The notes under the pieces are model-generated. The model saw only the letters and a list, made by a program, of their open reading frames with translations. It did not search any database and was not told the origin of the DNA. Of a stretch of 33,133 nt of DNA, positions 7,582-17,441 are shown in pieces (position 1 is the first letter of the stretch; every line of letters begins with the position of its first letter). The stretch is from Prolixibacteraceae bacterium (GTDB taxonomy: Bacteria; Bacteroidota; Bacteroidia; Bacteroidales; Prolixibacteraceae), in the NCBI GenBank assembly GCA_018648265.1, contig JABGRN010000054.1, forward strand, positions 3,483 through 36,615, read 5' to 3'. A program made the translations under genes and the position numbers.

Positions 7582-9561
7582 ATGCAAAATAAACCTGAAC
7601 TTCTTTTGCCAGTCGGAAATGTTGAATCGTTTTATGCTGCTTTGCAAGGTGGTGCAGATGCAATTTATTTGGGATTAAAACAGTTTAATGCGCGCGGCCG
7701 GGCAAGTAATTTCACAAATATGCAACTTCTTCAAATCATAAAAGAAGTCAGAAAGAAAAGCATAAAAGTGTACATTACACTCAATACGGTTATTAAAAAT
7801 AACGAGATTACTTCGTTAATTGAATATCTTCATTTTTTAAATTTTGCCGGTGTTGACGGAATCATAATTCAGGATTGGGGCGTTTTTTATATTGCACGTA
7901 ATTATTTTCCAAACTTGAAAATTCATGCAAGTACACAATTAGGAATCCATAATTCTTTGGGAGTTAGTTTTTCCGATAAAAAAGGATTTCGGCGTGTGGT
8001 GTTAGCTCGCGAATTGACTTTAAAGGAGTTGGAGAATATAAACAAAAAGAGTAAAATAAAAATTGAAGTTTTTATTCACGGTGCACTTTGTTACTCGTTT
8101 TCAGGAATGTGTTTATATAGTAGTTATTCAGGCGGATGGGGGGCAAACCGTGGATTATGTACTCAGCCTTGCCGACGAACATACAAAAAAAACAAAAAAC
8201 AACAATTTTTATTTAATTTGAAAGATAATCAATTGTTAGATTATTTAGACGATTTAATAAGAATAGGGGTTTCAAGTTTGAAAATTGAAGGTAGGATGAA
8301 ATCGGGAGAATATACTTTCCGTGTTGCAAAAGCTTACCGGCTGGCTTTGGATTATCCGGACAAAAAACAGGATGCAAAGGAGCTTCTCGAAATGGATTTT
8401 GGGCGGGAGAAAACCAGCTATTTTTTAGGAAAAGATATTAAGCACGCTGTTTCTTCGTCAACGGTTACCGGCATTTTACTTGGAAAAGTTGTAAAAATTA
8501 GTGGAGCAAGGATTTTGATTTCCTCAAAAATGAAGATTGAGCCGGGATTTCGTTTACGTTTTCATCAACTAAAAACTGATAAACCTGAAACAATTAAGGT
8601 GAAAATTGTTAAGCAAGAAAATGATCTTTACTGGATTGATAAAGTGGATAAGAATATTAAGCAAGGTAGTGATGTTTATCTTTCAGGAATAAAAGATGTG
8701 AATTTTCCTTCAAAACTGGAGGAATTATCCTTAAAAAATATGCCAATTATTTCGTCAGGATTTCGACGAAAAATAGTCTCTTCTTTAAAAGTTAATACGG
8801 TTCAGAAAAGGGAAGAATTTTATTTTCGTATTAATTCGATGGAGTGGTTACGAAAAGTAAATTTAAATGAAGTTGATGGTTTGTTTCTTTCTTTTTCTAA
8901 AATAACGTGGAAGCGATTTAATCCGGATCTTCCTTTTATCCAAAAATTTAGAAATAAAATATACGTTGAGTTACCAAAGTTTATTCCTGAAGATTCTGTT
9001 GAATATTATTCGGAATTAGTAAGTCAAATGGTTAAAAGTGGAATACGTAATTTTGTAATCAGCCATCTGTCACAAAAAATATTGGTGCCTAAAAACTGCC
9101 GTATTTTTAGTAACGAAAATGTTTATGTTTTTAATGATGCAGCTGCAAAATTTATAAATTCAGAAGGAATAAAAGTTTTTACTTATCCACAGGAAATTGA
9201 TTTTGAAACGCTTTTTTCATTATCAAATAAAGAGGGAATTGTACCAGTTTATTTTCACCCGGAATTGTTTCATTCGCGTATGCCAATAGAGGTGGGAAGT
9301 GATAATGAGATTACTGATGATACAAACCTGCAATTAACCAGATACCGTAGAAATGGTATTACTTCTGTTGTTCCGAATACTCCGGTGGCAATTTTTCAAT
9401 CGAAAAACAAGTTAAAAAAGAATGGATTTTATCGGTATTTGATTGATGTTAGTTTTGAATCTCCTTCCAAAAACAGGATAAAAACTTTAAAAAACCGATT
9501 GCTTCGCTCAGAGCAAATTCAGCCTTCAATCACATTTAATTTTGTTAAGGGAATGAAATAG
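7582..9561 (+). CDS. U32-family protein, RlhA/TrhP-like RNA hydroxylation enzyme
   Basis: This 659-residue protein was historically called a U32 collagenase-like peptidase. Characterised bacterial relatives (RlhA, TrhP) instead hydroxylate a cytidine in 23S rRNA or uridines in tRNA, using prephenate and an Fe-S cluster. The N-terminus (PELLLPVGNVESFYAALQGG) starts a TIM-barrel-like domain. The U32 signature is EVFIHGALCYSFSGMC, and four cysteines fit the cluster: C170, C177, C193 and C197 (GLCTQPC). GRMKSGEY follows, then a long C-terminal region as in RlhA-type proteins of about 650 residues; the shorter TrhP type is about 450. The ATG at 7582 is well placed. It is the only plus-strand gene in the left half and converges on rho. 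RNA modification is more likely than proteolysis, but the target base is not certain. Confidence 0.85.
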   Translation: MQNKPELLLPVGNVESFYAALQGGADAIYLGLKQFNARGRASNFTNMQLLQIIKEVRKKSIKVYITLNTVIKNNEITSLIEYLHFLNFAGVDGIIIQDWGVFYIARNYFPNLKIHASTQLGIHNSLGVSFSDKKGFRRVVLARELTLKELENINKKSKIKIEVFIHGALCYSFSGMCLYSSYSGGWGANRGLCTQPCRRTYKKNKKQQFLFNLKDNQLLDYLDDLIRIGVSSLKIEGRMKSGEYTFRVAKAYRLALDYPDKKQDAKELLEMDFGREKTSYFLGKDIKHAVSSSTVTGILLGKVVKISGARILISSKMKIEPGFRLRFHQLKTDKPETIKVKIVKQENDLYWIDKVDKNIKQGSDVYLSGIKDVNFPSKLEELSLKNMPIISSGFRRKIVSSLKVNTVQKREEFYFRINSMEWLRKVNLNEVDGLFLSFSKITWKRFNPDLPFIQKFRNKIYVELPKFIPEDSVEYYSELVSQMVKSGIRNFVISHLSQKILVPKNCRIFSNENVYVFNDAAAKFINSEGIKVFTYPQEIDFETLFSLSNKEGIVPVYFHPELFHSRMPIEVGSDNEITDDTNLQLTRYRRNGITSVVPNTPVAIFQSKNKLKKNGFYRYLIDVSFESPSKNRIKTLKNRLLRSEQIQPSITFNFVKGMK

Positions 9562-9638
9562 GAAGAGTTGTAAAGACTTGTTTTATGCTTATTGAAGTTG
9601 TTATTTTTAGCATTAATAACTGATAAGTTCCTTATTAA

Positions 9639-9673
9639 AAAAAGGCAAACCCAATTTCTGAATTTGCCTTTTT
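9639..9673. terminator. Bidirectional terminator between the U32 gene and rho
   Basis: AAAAAGGCAAA (9639-9649) and TTTGCCTTTTT (9663-9673) make a perfect 11-bp stem with a 13-base loop. Both strands end the stem in a T run (TTTTT on plus, seven T on minus). It sits 77 bases after the U32 stop and 22 bases after the rho stop, as expected of one terminator shared by convergent genes. Confidence 0.85.
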
Positions 9674-9695
9674 GAATTATAAGTTTTTGTATTTT

Positions 9696-11498
9696 CTAAT
9701 CATCGTTCATCGAAGCTAAAAACTCTCCAATAGAATTGGAACGCATGAGGCGGGATTTCATAAAATCCATGGCTTCCAAAGAATTCATACCACCGAGATA
9801 ATTCCGTAAAACCCATAATTTGCTGAGTATCTCTTTTGGTAATAACAGGTCTTCGCGACGAGTACTTGAAGATGGAATATCCAAAGCCGGGAAAATCCTT
9901 TTATTCGAAAGCTTCCTGTCCAGTTGCAATTCCATATTACCAGTTCCCTTAAATTCCTCGAAAATTACTTCATCCATTTTCGAACCCGTTTCGGTTAATG
10001 CGGTGGAAAGTATAGTTAATGAACCACCTTCTTCAATGTTCCGCGCAGCCCCAAAAAAGCGTTTTGGCTTGTGCAACGCTTTTGCATCAACTCCTCCAGA
10101 AAGCACTTTGCCCGATGCAGGTTGAACTGTGTTGTAAGCACGTGCTAAACGTGTAATTGAATCGAGTAGAATAACTACATCATGTCCGCACTCAACTAAT
10201 CGCTTTGATTTTTCCAGAACAATATTGGCAATTCGAACATGTTTGTCAGCCGGTTCATCAAAGGTAGATGCAATAACTTCGGCATTTACACTACGTGCCA
10301 TATCTGTAACTTCCTCTGGACGTTCGTCTATCAAAAGTACAATCATATAAACTTCGGGGTGGTTTGCGGCAATTGCATTTGCAACTTCTTTTAACAACAC
10401 CGTTTTACCTGTTTTTGGCTGTGCCACAATTAATCCACGTTGACCTTTTCCAATTGGCGCGAACATGTCAACAATCCGCATCGAAATATTATCGTGCCCA
10501 TTTCCTGTTAATTCAAATTTTTCATCTGGGAAAAGTGGTGTCAGATGATCGAAGGGAACACGGTCGCGTATATATTCAGGGCTTCTTCCATTAATTTCGA
10601 TTACTTTAATTAATGGAAAATATTTTTCACCTTCTTTTGGCGGGCGGATTGCTCCTGTTACCGTGTCGCCTGTTTTTAAACCAAAAAGTTTAATTTGCGA
10701 TTGCGAAACATAAACATCATCGGGTGAATTCAGGTAATTAAAATCGGAAGAACGTAAAAATCCGTAACCATCCATTAAAATTTCCAAAACTCCTGTATTG
10801 GTAACTATTCCTTCAAATTCGTATTGTTTGTTTTTCTGACGATCGTTTTGATTATTGGGAGAATATTTTTGCTTTGGTTTTTCCTTATGAATTGTTTTTT
10901 CTGCAACTTCTGCTTTTTCCACTTTCTCTACTTTTCCCTGGGGAGGTGGAGCAGGAATCTCTTTTGGCATTTTTTTAACCTGAACAGGTTGTACAGGTTT
11001 TTCCGGAACATCTATTACTTTTTCCGCAGGTGCCACCTTTTCAACGGGTTCATCTTTAAACGGATTTGTTGGTTGCACTTTTTCGCGGTTAAAACTCTTA
11101 ATAATCGATTTTATTTGCTCCTGCCTTGTTTGTACCCCGCTTTCTTTTTTCCCTTGTTTCTTTTTTATATGCTCAACCTTTTCGTGTTTGAGTATTGGTT
11201 CAACCCGATCTCTGCGAGGCCGCTTGCCCCTTTTGGGTTCGTTTTGCAGAGAATCGTTTGTTCCAGGTTTTTCCTGCTTTTTAATAAATAAATTTTTGTT
11301 AGGCTTATCTTCTTTATTTTTTTCCTTAACAACAAATTTGCGTTCTTTTTTTTCGGCTTCCTGTATTGCCTGCGTGTCAAGTATTTTGTAAATGAGATCT
11401 TGCTTTTTAAACGACTCTACACGTTTAATGTTTAACTCTTTGCCGATCTCCCTTAACTCTGGAACGAGTTTTTTATTCAATTCTAAAATATCGTACAT
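9696..11498 (-). CDS. rho: Transcription termination factor Rho with large charged insertion
   Basis: Rho is the hexameric RNA helicase that ends transcription at unstructured C-rich RNA. The 600-residue chain has the N-terminal helical domain (1-44), then a Lys/Glu/Pro-rich low-complexity insertion (about 45-225). The RNA-binding cold-shock-like fold follows (227-303, with GYGFLR at 245-250). The ATPase core has Walker A PKTGKT (361-366), catalytic E394 in DERPEEV and Walker B VVILLD (441-446). The Q loop is [16 protein letters not shown] and the R loop is [10 protein letters not shown]. coli Rho has 419 residues, and the excess is almost entirely the insertion, a feature seen in Bacteroidetes and some Actinobacteria. 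The start is ATG at 11498 with a candidate promoter about 100 bases upstream, leaving a leader that could be used for self-regulation. Confidence 0.97.
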   Translation of the reverse strand: MYDILELNKKLVPELREIGKELNIKRVESFKKQDLIYKILDTQAIQEAEKKERKFVVKEKNKEDKPNKNLFIKKQEKPGTNDSLQNEPKRGKRPRRDRVEPILKHEKVEHIKKKQGKKESGVQTRQEQIKSIIKSFNREKVQPTNPFKDEPVEKVAPAEKVIDVPEKPVQPVQVKKMPKEIPAPPPQGKVEKVEKAEVAEKTIHKEKPKQKYSPNNQNDRQKNKQYEFEGIVTNTGVLEILMDGYGFLRSSDFNYLNSPDDVYVSQSQIKLFGLKTGDTVTGAIRPPKEGEKYFPLIKVIEINGRSPEYIRDRVPFDHLTPLFPDEKFELTGNGHDNISMRIVDMFAPIGKGQRGLIVAQPKTGKTVLLKEVANAIAANHPEVYMIVLLIDERPEEVTDMARSVNAEVIASTFDEPADKHVRIANIVLEKSKRLVECGHDVVILLDSITRLARAYNTVQPASGKVLSGGVDAKALHKPKRFFGAARNIEEGGSLTILSTALTETGSKMDEVIFEEFKGTGNMELQLDRKLSNKRIFPALDIPSSSTRREDLLLPKEILSKLWVLRNYLGGMNSLEAMDFMKSRLMRSNSIGEFLASMNDD

Positions 11499-11831
11499 TG
11501 TTTAAAATTATTATTCCTTTTAATGATTTAAATTGTTTGATAAAGTAATAGGAACAAATGACCTGAGGATGAGAATCCCTTGAAATTCGGATGCAAGTAT
11601 AAGGATTTACTTATTACAAACCAAAAATAAAAAACTCTTTTTTAATATCCCCTTCCTTAATTTAGGTTATTTTATAGTTTTAATATATTTTTCAAAAAAT
11701 GAATTCTTAAGTATCTCTGTTTTAACACACTTCAAGAAAATTGAGTGCTTATGATTTTTATACGGGTTTTTGATAAAAAAAGTTTTTCATTTCTTTTTAA
11801 ATAATAAAATAAGATGTTGCGATTAATTTTC
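11499..11831. other. 333-base gap between rho and the DUF5916 gene
   Basis: The gap is very AT-rich. It carries the candidate rho promoter (11594-11625) and about 90 bases of rho leader. From 11626 to 11831 only poly-A/T runs are seen. No convincing terminator for the DUF5916 gene and no reading frame were found. Confidence 0.5.
11594..11625 (-). promoter_or_regulatory. Candidate rho promoter
   Basis: On the minus strand TTTG (11622-11625) is followed after 20 bases by TATACTTG (11594-11601). This fits the Bacteroidetes pattern TTTG-N19-21-TAnnTTTG with one mismatch. Transcription would start near 11588, about 90 bases before the rho ATG. Confidence 0.45.
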
Positions 11832-13988
11832 TTAAAACCTGATATTGTATTTCAATTTTAAACGCACGGCACTTTCATCCATAAAAAAAGCATCAGCAGG
11901 TTTTATAAAATTAGATGTCCAGGCTAAAATTATTTCGTTTCCGGGTTTTAGAATCCATTGGAAACGTGATTGCCAGCCCGCACTCCTACTTGCATTGTCG
12001 TATTGGAAATAGTTGTACAAGGTTAAGTCGGGGCTAAACAATATGTTTGCATTTACCTGGTAGATATTTGCAGTAAAATTTCCTTCAGGCAGTTCAATGT
12101 TATTACGCGTTACGGTTGTACCAATAAACAATGGCACAGCAACTTTCCAGTTAGCTTTTAAAATTATGTCTTTTCTGTATCCATTGTAAAAATCTCCAAA
12201 TCCGTAGGTTGCTTCACCCCAAATATTTCTGGCTCCTTTTGTTTCCAATTGAATGATCTGGTACCACCATTCATATTTCCCCTGAGGAATTATATAATTT
12301 TCAAAAATGTTAAAATCTTCTGATAATAATTCATATTGACTAACCAATGAATAGCTAATTTCTTCTCCAGACATAAATCTAATCCCCAGTGGTTTGATTT
12401 TAAATTCGCGGGTTTCCAAAGCATTTGTTTCGAAGTTTGTAATGTACCCGAATTCTCCCCCAAATTGAATTTGCATAATTCCCCATTTATCGGGACGAGG
12501 TCCAAATTCTAATTCTCCGTATGATTCTTTAATATTTGTTCGGGGAACAAAACCCATTCCGGCATGGAAATTTTCGCCAATTTGATGGTATCCAAGTCGT
12601 GCACTAATTAAATCGTTTGGGTACGAAACCTGAGCTCCCCAGGATGCATCTTTCCCATCAATATTATTGGTATTCGACTTTAATCCAAAAAGAAAAAACG
12701 AGGCATTTTTATTACCCTGAAATGTTGAAGTAGATAATTTCAAATCGACACCGGTTAATAAATTAGATTGATCTCCCAATGTATCTAATGCATTTCCGTA
12801 AGTTCCAATTAGTCCGATGGAAGATTGCTGCCCCAGATTTCGGGTTACTCTTGCCACTGAATACTTATTTTGTCCTACTTCACTGTCGTCATTTATATGC
12901 ATCATTCCAATATTCCAATTGTCAACCTGCCCGGTTAATTTGGCTCCATAATTTATAGGAATGGGAGATCCTTCTTCATTTAAACCCATTCTTCGTGAGA
13001 AAAATGGAATGATTTTACTTGCTACCGGACTAGTTCTATCGCCTTCAATCCCAAATTGAAAATAGCTTGCTCCGTCAAGAAAAAAGGCTCTTTTTTCAGG
13101 ATAATGAAGGTTGAAGCGCATAAGATTTATCTGACGGTCGTCCACTTCAGTTTCAGCAAAATCGGTATTAATAGTTAACGATGATTTCAGGCTGGGCGTA
13201 ATCTGATAAAAAAGGTCGAGTCCTCCTGTAAGTTTTGGATTGTTGTCTTCACCCTTTTTTGTATCCATTCCGGTAACTAAATATGGCGAAATATCCAGAC
13301 CAATTCCCTGAGTAATATTTTCAATGCCGTCTAAAATCCCTGCATCAGAAACCTGAAAACGATGAGTGTTTAAGTTTGCTTCGGGCCAGTAACCCGATTC
13401 CAGCTTTTTAACAACGTGCCTTATAAATTTAATTCCCCACTGAGTATTTTCTTTATCGAAGCCCATTGTTTTAAACGGGATTCTAATTTCAGCTTCCCAG
13501 CCATAATCGGTAATTTTTGCTTTTCCTGTCCAAAGTCCATCCCATTCTTTATTAAATGAAGTTCCGTTTGCACTTACCAGTGCATCGCCAATTGAGCCAC
13601 GCGGACCAATTTGAAACCAATATCCGTTTCGGTGGTCGAGGTAAGTATCTAAAATAATTTGAATGCGATCGTCGTAACGTAAACTTACATCGCGTGCAAG
13701 TTCTTTTGCAGTAATATCTTCCGGGTCGTCCCAACATTTTGCAGCGAAATAAATGAAGTTGGCATCGTAACAAGTCAGGAATTCAGTTTTTTCTGTAATT
13801 GGCTCTCCTTCGTTGGGTTCGCGTTGATAAAACTCACTTACAACATAAGCTTCATTCCATATTTCTTCGTTTACAATTCCGTCGATTACTGGTGGAGTAT
13901 CAATTCTAACTGCATTAACTACAGTTTGCGAAAAGGCTATTTCAATTAAAAAAAAGAAAACAGCCAAACTAAATATTATTCGTTTCAA
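11832..13988 (-). CDS. DUF5916 outer-membrane protein with N-terminal CBM9-like domain
   Basis: This 718-residue exported protein has a signal peptide (1-20, ending AFSQ). A carbohydrate-binding family 9-like beta-sandwich follows at about 25-210. Typical features there are IDGIVNEEIWNEAY, the RYDDRIQIILDTY strand and the WFQIGPRG stretch. The rest is the DUF5916 region, rich in alternating aromatic and polar strands. It ends in LKLKYNIRF, whose terminal Phe is the usual signal for beta-barrel insertion. The architecture suggests an outer-membrane barrel with a periplasmic or surface sugar-binding domain. The family is very common in Bacteroidetes but its function is unproven. The start is ATG at 13988, 28 bases after a near-ideal -7 element. 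It is transcribed divergently from nothing nearby and is probably a single-gene unit. Confidence 0.88.
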   Translation of the reverse strand: MKRIIFSLAVFFFLIEIAFSQTVVNAVRIDTPPVIDGIVNEEIWNEAYVVSEFYQREPNEGEPITEKTEFLTCYDANFIYFAAKCWDDPEDITAKELARDVSLRYDDRIQIILDTYLDHRNGYWFQIGPRGSIGDALVSANGTSFNKEWDGLWTGKAKITDYGWEAEIRIPFKTMGFDKENTQWGIKFIRHVVKKLESGYWPEANLNTHRFQVSDAGILDGIENITQGIGLDISPYLVTGMDTKKGEDNNPKLTGGLDLFYQITPSLKSSLTINTDFAETEVDDRQINLMRFNLHYPEKRAFFLDGASYFQFGIEGDRTSPVASKIIPFFSRRMGLNEEGSPIPINYGAKLTGQVDNWNIGMMHINDDSEVGQNKYSVARVTRNLGQQSSIGLIGTYGNALDTLGDQSNLLTGVDLKLSTSTFQGNKNASFFLFGLKSNTNNIDGKDASWGAQVSYPNDLISARLGYHQIGENFHAGMGFVPRTNIKESYGELEFGPRPDKWGIMQIQFGGEFGYITNFETNALETREFKIKPLGIRFMSGEEISYSLVSQYELLSEDFNIFENYIIPQGKYEWWYQIIQLETKGARNIWGEATYGFGDFYNGYRKDIILKANWKVAVPLFIGTTVTRNNIELPEGNFTANIYQVNANILFSPDLTLYNYFQYDNASRSAGWQSRFQWILKPGNEIILAWTSNFIKPADAFFMDESAVRLKLKYNIRF

Positions 13989-14015
13989 TGGTTTAGGTAT
14001 AAAAAATTAAGTGGG

Positions 14016-14023
14016 CAAAAGTA
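14016..14023 (-). promoter_or_regulatory. -7 promoter element of the DUF5916 gene
   Basis: TACTTTTG on the minus strand is an exact TAnnTTTG match. It would place the start site about 20 bases before the ATG at 13988. A -33 TTTG is not clear at the expected spacing. The element lies in the 45-base gap below the methyltransferase stop codon. Confidence 0.45.
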
Positions 14024-14033
14024 GCAAAAAATA

Positions 14034-14627
14034 TCACTTTATTCCTAAAACCCGAATAACAGAACTTGCTCCTTGATGAGTTTGACCTTCTTCCAGAATA
14101 ACATCGAATTCTGCAATAGTTAGGTTAGTGAATGATTCAAAATCATTTTGTAATTCTTCTTTGGAAAAAAGCATATCTACATTTCTCGGGCCACCGGTGT
14201 TCTGGTTAATTTGTTCTTTTGAGAATCCTTCTAAAATTAGAATTCCACCCGGCTTTAAAAACGATGTTAATTTTTTATGGTATTCACTCCGATTGTGTGG
14301 AAGCATGTGCGTATATATTAAAGCAATGCAATCAAAGAATTCAGTTTCACCAACAAAATCTTCATAATTTTTAATTTGGTATTCGATAGAAACCTTGTTT
14401 TTCTTTGCCAGTTTTTCTGCCTTATTCTTCCCCTCTAAACTACTATCGAAAGCAACAACTTTCCAACCTATTTTTGCAGCAAAAACAGCATTTCTTCCTT
14501 CGCCTTCTCCCGGCAACAAAATTCTTCCCAGTTTGAGTTTTTCCAATTCCTGTTTAAAAAACTGGTTTGGTTCCTCACCGTAAACATATTCTTTTGTGCT
14601 AAATCGTTCGTTCCAAAAATTATTCAT
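14034..14627 (-). CDS. Class I SAM-dependent methyltransferase
   Basis: This 197-residue Rossmann-fold protein transfers a methyl group from S-adenosylmethionine. Motif I is LLPGEGEGRNA (37-47), with the ribose-binding acidic residue D61 at the end of strand 2 (VVAFDSS). LKPGGILILEGF is the motif III/strand 5 region. The N-terminus WNERFSTKEYVYGEEPN is typical of TehB/thiopurine-like small methyltransferases. The substrate is unknown. The ATG at 14627 is chosen over the one 18 codons upstream because family members begin at this point (MNNFWNERF) and the upstream extension is not conserved-looking. It lies 225 bases downstream of the GH20 gene, and nothing was recognised in that gap, so it may be outside that operon. 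Confidence 0.85.
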   Translation of the reverse strand: MNNFWNERFSTKEYVYGEEPNQFFKQELEKLKLGRILLPGEGEGRNAVFAAKIGWKVVAFDSSLEGKNKAEKLAKKNKVSIEYQIKNYEDFVGETEFFDCIALIYTHMLPHNRSEYHKKLTSFLKPGGILILEGFSKEQINQNTGGPRNVDMLFSKEELQNDFESFTNLTIAEFDVILEEGQTHQGASSVIRVLGIK

Positions 14628-14852
14628 GGTATTGAATTTCAATTTTAACAAAAATGAATGCAAGAGGTTTGATATGCTCAAGTTTTTTTGAAAGAAAGAA
14701 GATATTTTACCCTTCTCTTAATCAATTGCTTCAAAAAAAACTCAATCCGTTGTTTAGCGAGGTGGTTGTTATTTCTTTTATGCAATGCTTTGTGAAGTTA
14801 AAAACAGGGTTAATAATACTCTTGTTTTCGATTCTAAATTCCCATGAGCATT

Positions 14853-17420
14853 TTAGAGAATATTTAATTCGTTGCCGATTATTTTGTATTTGTGTTTATG
14901 GTGCCTGATTTTTTGCTTCGGTAATCTGAAAGAAAAACCCCAACCACCTTTCCAATTGTCAACTTTTAAAAGTATGTGATTCTTACCGGGCTGAAGGTTT
15001 AGAATGCAACTGTTCTCATCAATTATGAGATCTCTTTTTTCTCTCACCGAAAAGGTTTCTTCGCCGTTGCAATATATTTTAATTCCATCGTTACTGCCAA
15101 AAGTGGCTGTTACTTTTTGAGTTTTATCACTTTCAATGGTGCAGTATGCGTAGCTTACTACAGTTGTATTTTTTTCGTAAATCGTTTTTAAGTTAATTTG
15201 CGAGTTCACAGGCGACGCATATTTTGTCCAGAAAAATTCAACATTGTCTTCTGTTTTAAAACTGAAGCCCGGAATTGGTCTTGCACCGGCTTCTCCTCCC
15301 ATTGTTTCCAAAAAATCGGGCAGAGGCCCAATTTCATTTTTAATCGGGAATGGTCCGCATAATAACCAATATTGAAAATAATTACCTTCAGTTTCTTTTA
15401 TATCTAAGCGAATATCTTTTGGATATGGAATTGACTTATTTTGTTTGAAAATAGTAATAGCATCATTTAACGAATTTTCCAAATCAGAATAATCCAATAA
15501 AATATTTTTATAGGGATCTGTTGCATAATTGAGCCAGTATTCGCGGTTCTCAAGTTTCCAAAGTTTTTCAAAATTATTTGTTATTGTGGCAAATTGCTTT
15601 TGGCATTCCTGAACTAAAACCAATGTTTCTGAAAGAAGTTTTTCCGATTCTACCCGGTTTTCGAATTGTATTGTACTTGCTTCGGAATATTTATTAGCGG
15701 CAATTAACAACTTCATTCTAACTTCGGCAAGATATTTATACTGGCTAATTACAAAACTGGTGTATTGCAATTCATCTGAATAATTTTTTAATTGATTTGT
15801 TTGAAGAATACTGTCCGCTTTTTCGGATATCTCAAAAACGGTTTGCCAATCATTCATTTTAAAGGAGATGGATTCACCTCTTTCGGGAATTATTGTATTC
15901 CAGAAAATCTGACTGTTCAATTCCTGAGTAGCTGAAATTTCAGTCAGCTCCATAAGTTTGTGAATTGTTTTTGGCAGTGCCAGCGAATAATCGCCATAAA
16001 CACCTTTCGAAAAACATTGGTCGAAATCGGTGATTGTTCTGTTCCCGGGATTCCAACTTTGGTCGGCACCATAAGCAATACCGTACCAATCGCGATTGAA
16101 ACTGGGTCTTCCACCATCGTCCCAAACTGTATTCAGAACTCCTATTGCACCTTTTTGACACCCCTCGGCAATAAACTTTCGAATATTGTTAACAGCCATG
16201 TTCATGTCGGGGTAAAGACGGTTCGAATTTAAAACCCCGGGACAAACCATAAAATCGAATCCGCTATTTTTTATTGGATCAATAAAATCTGCAAACGAGT
16301 CTAAATCTCCATATTCCCATGTAAGTAAAATTGTTTTTTTAGGAATTTGATTGAATATTTCGGGGTGCGACAAAGTAATATCTCCCCACATTAACATGGT
16401 TTTATTCTGCTTAGTTAAAAGTTCTGAAATACCGTTAATATGGTTCGAGTATAACCTGGAAATGCCAATACTATCGGCCAGTGCTTTTGTTTTTCCGCGC
16501 CCCAGATCCCATGTTTCGTCGCAATGTATATTAAAAAAAGGTGAGCTAAAAGCGGGTGCCATTTCAGAATAAATGTCGTTTAAAAATGCCAGACTTTCTG
16601 GCGTGCCGGGGTTTAGCATACGTGAGGTAGCACCAAGATGCGAAAATTTGGGGTGCGATAATATCTTCTCAAAATGTCCCAACGATTGAAAACTCCCAAC
16701 CAATTGAATATGGTAATTACTTGCATATTCCGAAAGTTTTGTCCATTCTTCGATACTTATTGCTCCGTTTGCCGGTGCAAATTCGGGATGTTTTTCTGTT
16801 TCAACAACATGTTCTATGTAGTAAGTAAAAAGGTTGATTTTAAGTTCTGAGGCACGACGGATTTGGTATTTTAGAAATTCTGGCGAAGGAACCGGACCTC
16901 TGCTAATATCGTCCATAACTCCACGATATTTAAACGCCGGAACATCATGAATTATCATGCATTTTAGTTGCCTATTTTCAGCACCACGAATGATTTGTTT
17001 TAAACTTTGAATTCCGTAAAACAAACCCTGACTTGAATTAGCTGCAATGATAATTTGTTTCGAGCTGATTTTAAGTTCATATCCTTGATTTCCCAAATCA
17101 TCGTTTTCCAGTAAATTATTCTTCAAACATATTTTCTCGAATTGAACATCGTTATCTGCAATTCCTATAAAAATTTTGGGCTGTTTTTTTTCTGTAATAT
17201 CAATATTGAAATTATTCTGAAACTCCTCTTTTAATTGTTCAAGACCAATTTTAATTGAATCGATCTGGATACCATAAATTTGGTAACCAAGTGTTTCTTT
17301 TATGACGAAATCTCCATTTTCAAAATTTACAGAAGTTGGTTTTGGTACGATATTAATTTCCTGTGCAAATAGAACTAATGTGCCAATTAGTAGAAAAAGA
17401 GTAGAAATATATTTTTTCAT
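14853..17420 (-). CDS. Glycoside hydrolase family 20 (beta-N-acetylhexosaminidase-like), exported
   Basis: This 855-residue exported enzyme probably removes terminal N-acetylhexosamine by substrate-assisted catalysis. Residues 1-20 are a signal peptide (MKKYISTLFLLIGTLVLFAQ). INIVPKPTSVNF and GYELKISS mark the N-terminal GH20b zincin-like domain. The catalytic barrel starts near 160 (KYRGVMDDISRG). The neighbouring acid pair is D301-E302 in HCDETWDLG, where better-known members have GGDE. A long helical region is followed by a C-terminal beta-sandwich (about 700-850, GSNDGIKIYCNGEE and LQPGKNHILLKVDNWKGGWG), resembling a sugar-binding or PA14-like module. Start choice: an ATG at 17441 abuts the GH28 stop, but the one at 17420 begins a proper signal peptide. 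It is the last gene of the four-gene operon. Confidence 0.85.
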   Translation of the reverse strand: MKKYISTLFLLIGTLVLFAQEINIVPKPTSVNFENGDFVIKETLGYQIYGIQIDSIKIGLEQLKEEFQNNFNIDITEKKQPKIFIGIADNDVQFEKICLKNNLLENDDLGNQGYELKISSKQIIIAANSSQGLFYGIQSLKQIIRGAENRQLKCMIIHDVPAFKYRGVMDDISRGPVPSPEFLKYQIRRASELKINLFTYYIEHVVETEKHPEFAPANGAISIEEWTKLSEYASNYHIQLVGSFQSLGHFEKILSHPKFSHLGATSRMLNPGTPESLAFLNDIYSEMAPAFSSPFFNIHCDETWDLGRGKTKALADSIGISRLYSNHINGISELLTKQNKTMLMWGDITLSHPEIFNQIPKKTILLTWEYGDLDSFADFIDPIKNSGFDFMVCPGVLNSNRLYPDMNMAVNNIRKFIAEGCQKGAIGVLNTVWDDGGRPSFNRDWYGIAYGADQSWNPGNRTITDFDQCFSKGVYGDYSLALPKTIHKLMELTEISATQELNSQIFWNTIIPERGESISFKMNDWQTVFEISEKADSILQTNQLKNYSDELQYTSFVISQYKYLAEVRMKLLIAANKYSEASTIQFENRVESEKLLSETLVLVQECQKQFATITNNFEKLWKLENREYWLNYATDPYKNILLDYSDLENSLNDAITIFKQNKSIPYPKDIRLDIKETEGNYFQYWLLCGPFPIKNEIGPLPDFLETMGGEAGARPIPGFSFKTEDNVEFFWTKYASPVNSQINLKTIYEKNTTVVSYAYCTIESDKTQKVTATFGSNDGIKIYCNGEETFSVREKRDLIIDENSCILNLQPGKNHILLKVDNWKGGWGFSFRLPKQKIRHHKHKYKIIGNELNIL

Positions 17421-17441
17421 AAACAAGAATTTGAGAATCAT

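Noticed and set aside
10824-11291. Long plus-strand open frame (155 codons) opposite rho
   Set aside because: It is antisense to the Lys/Glu-rich insertion of Rho, which yields a Phe/Leu-rich artefact; no start context or family resemblance.
14654-14908. 84-codon plus-strand frame in the GH20-methyltransferase gap
   Set aside because: Overlaps both the upstream region of the methyltransferase and the end of the GH20 gene; composition unlike real proteins here.
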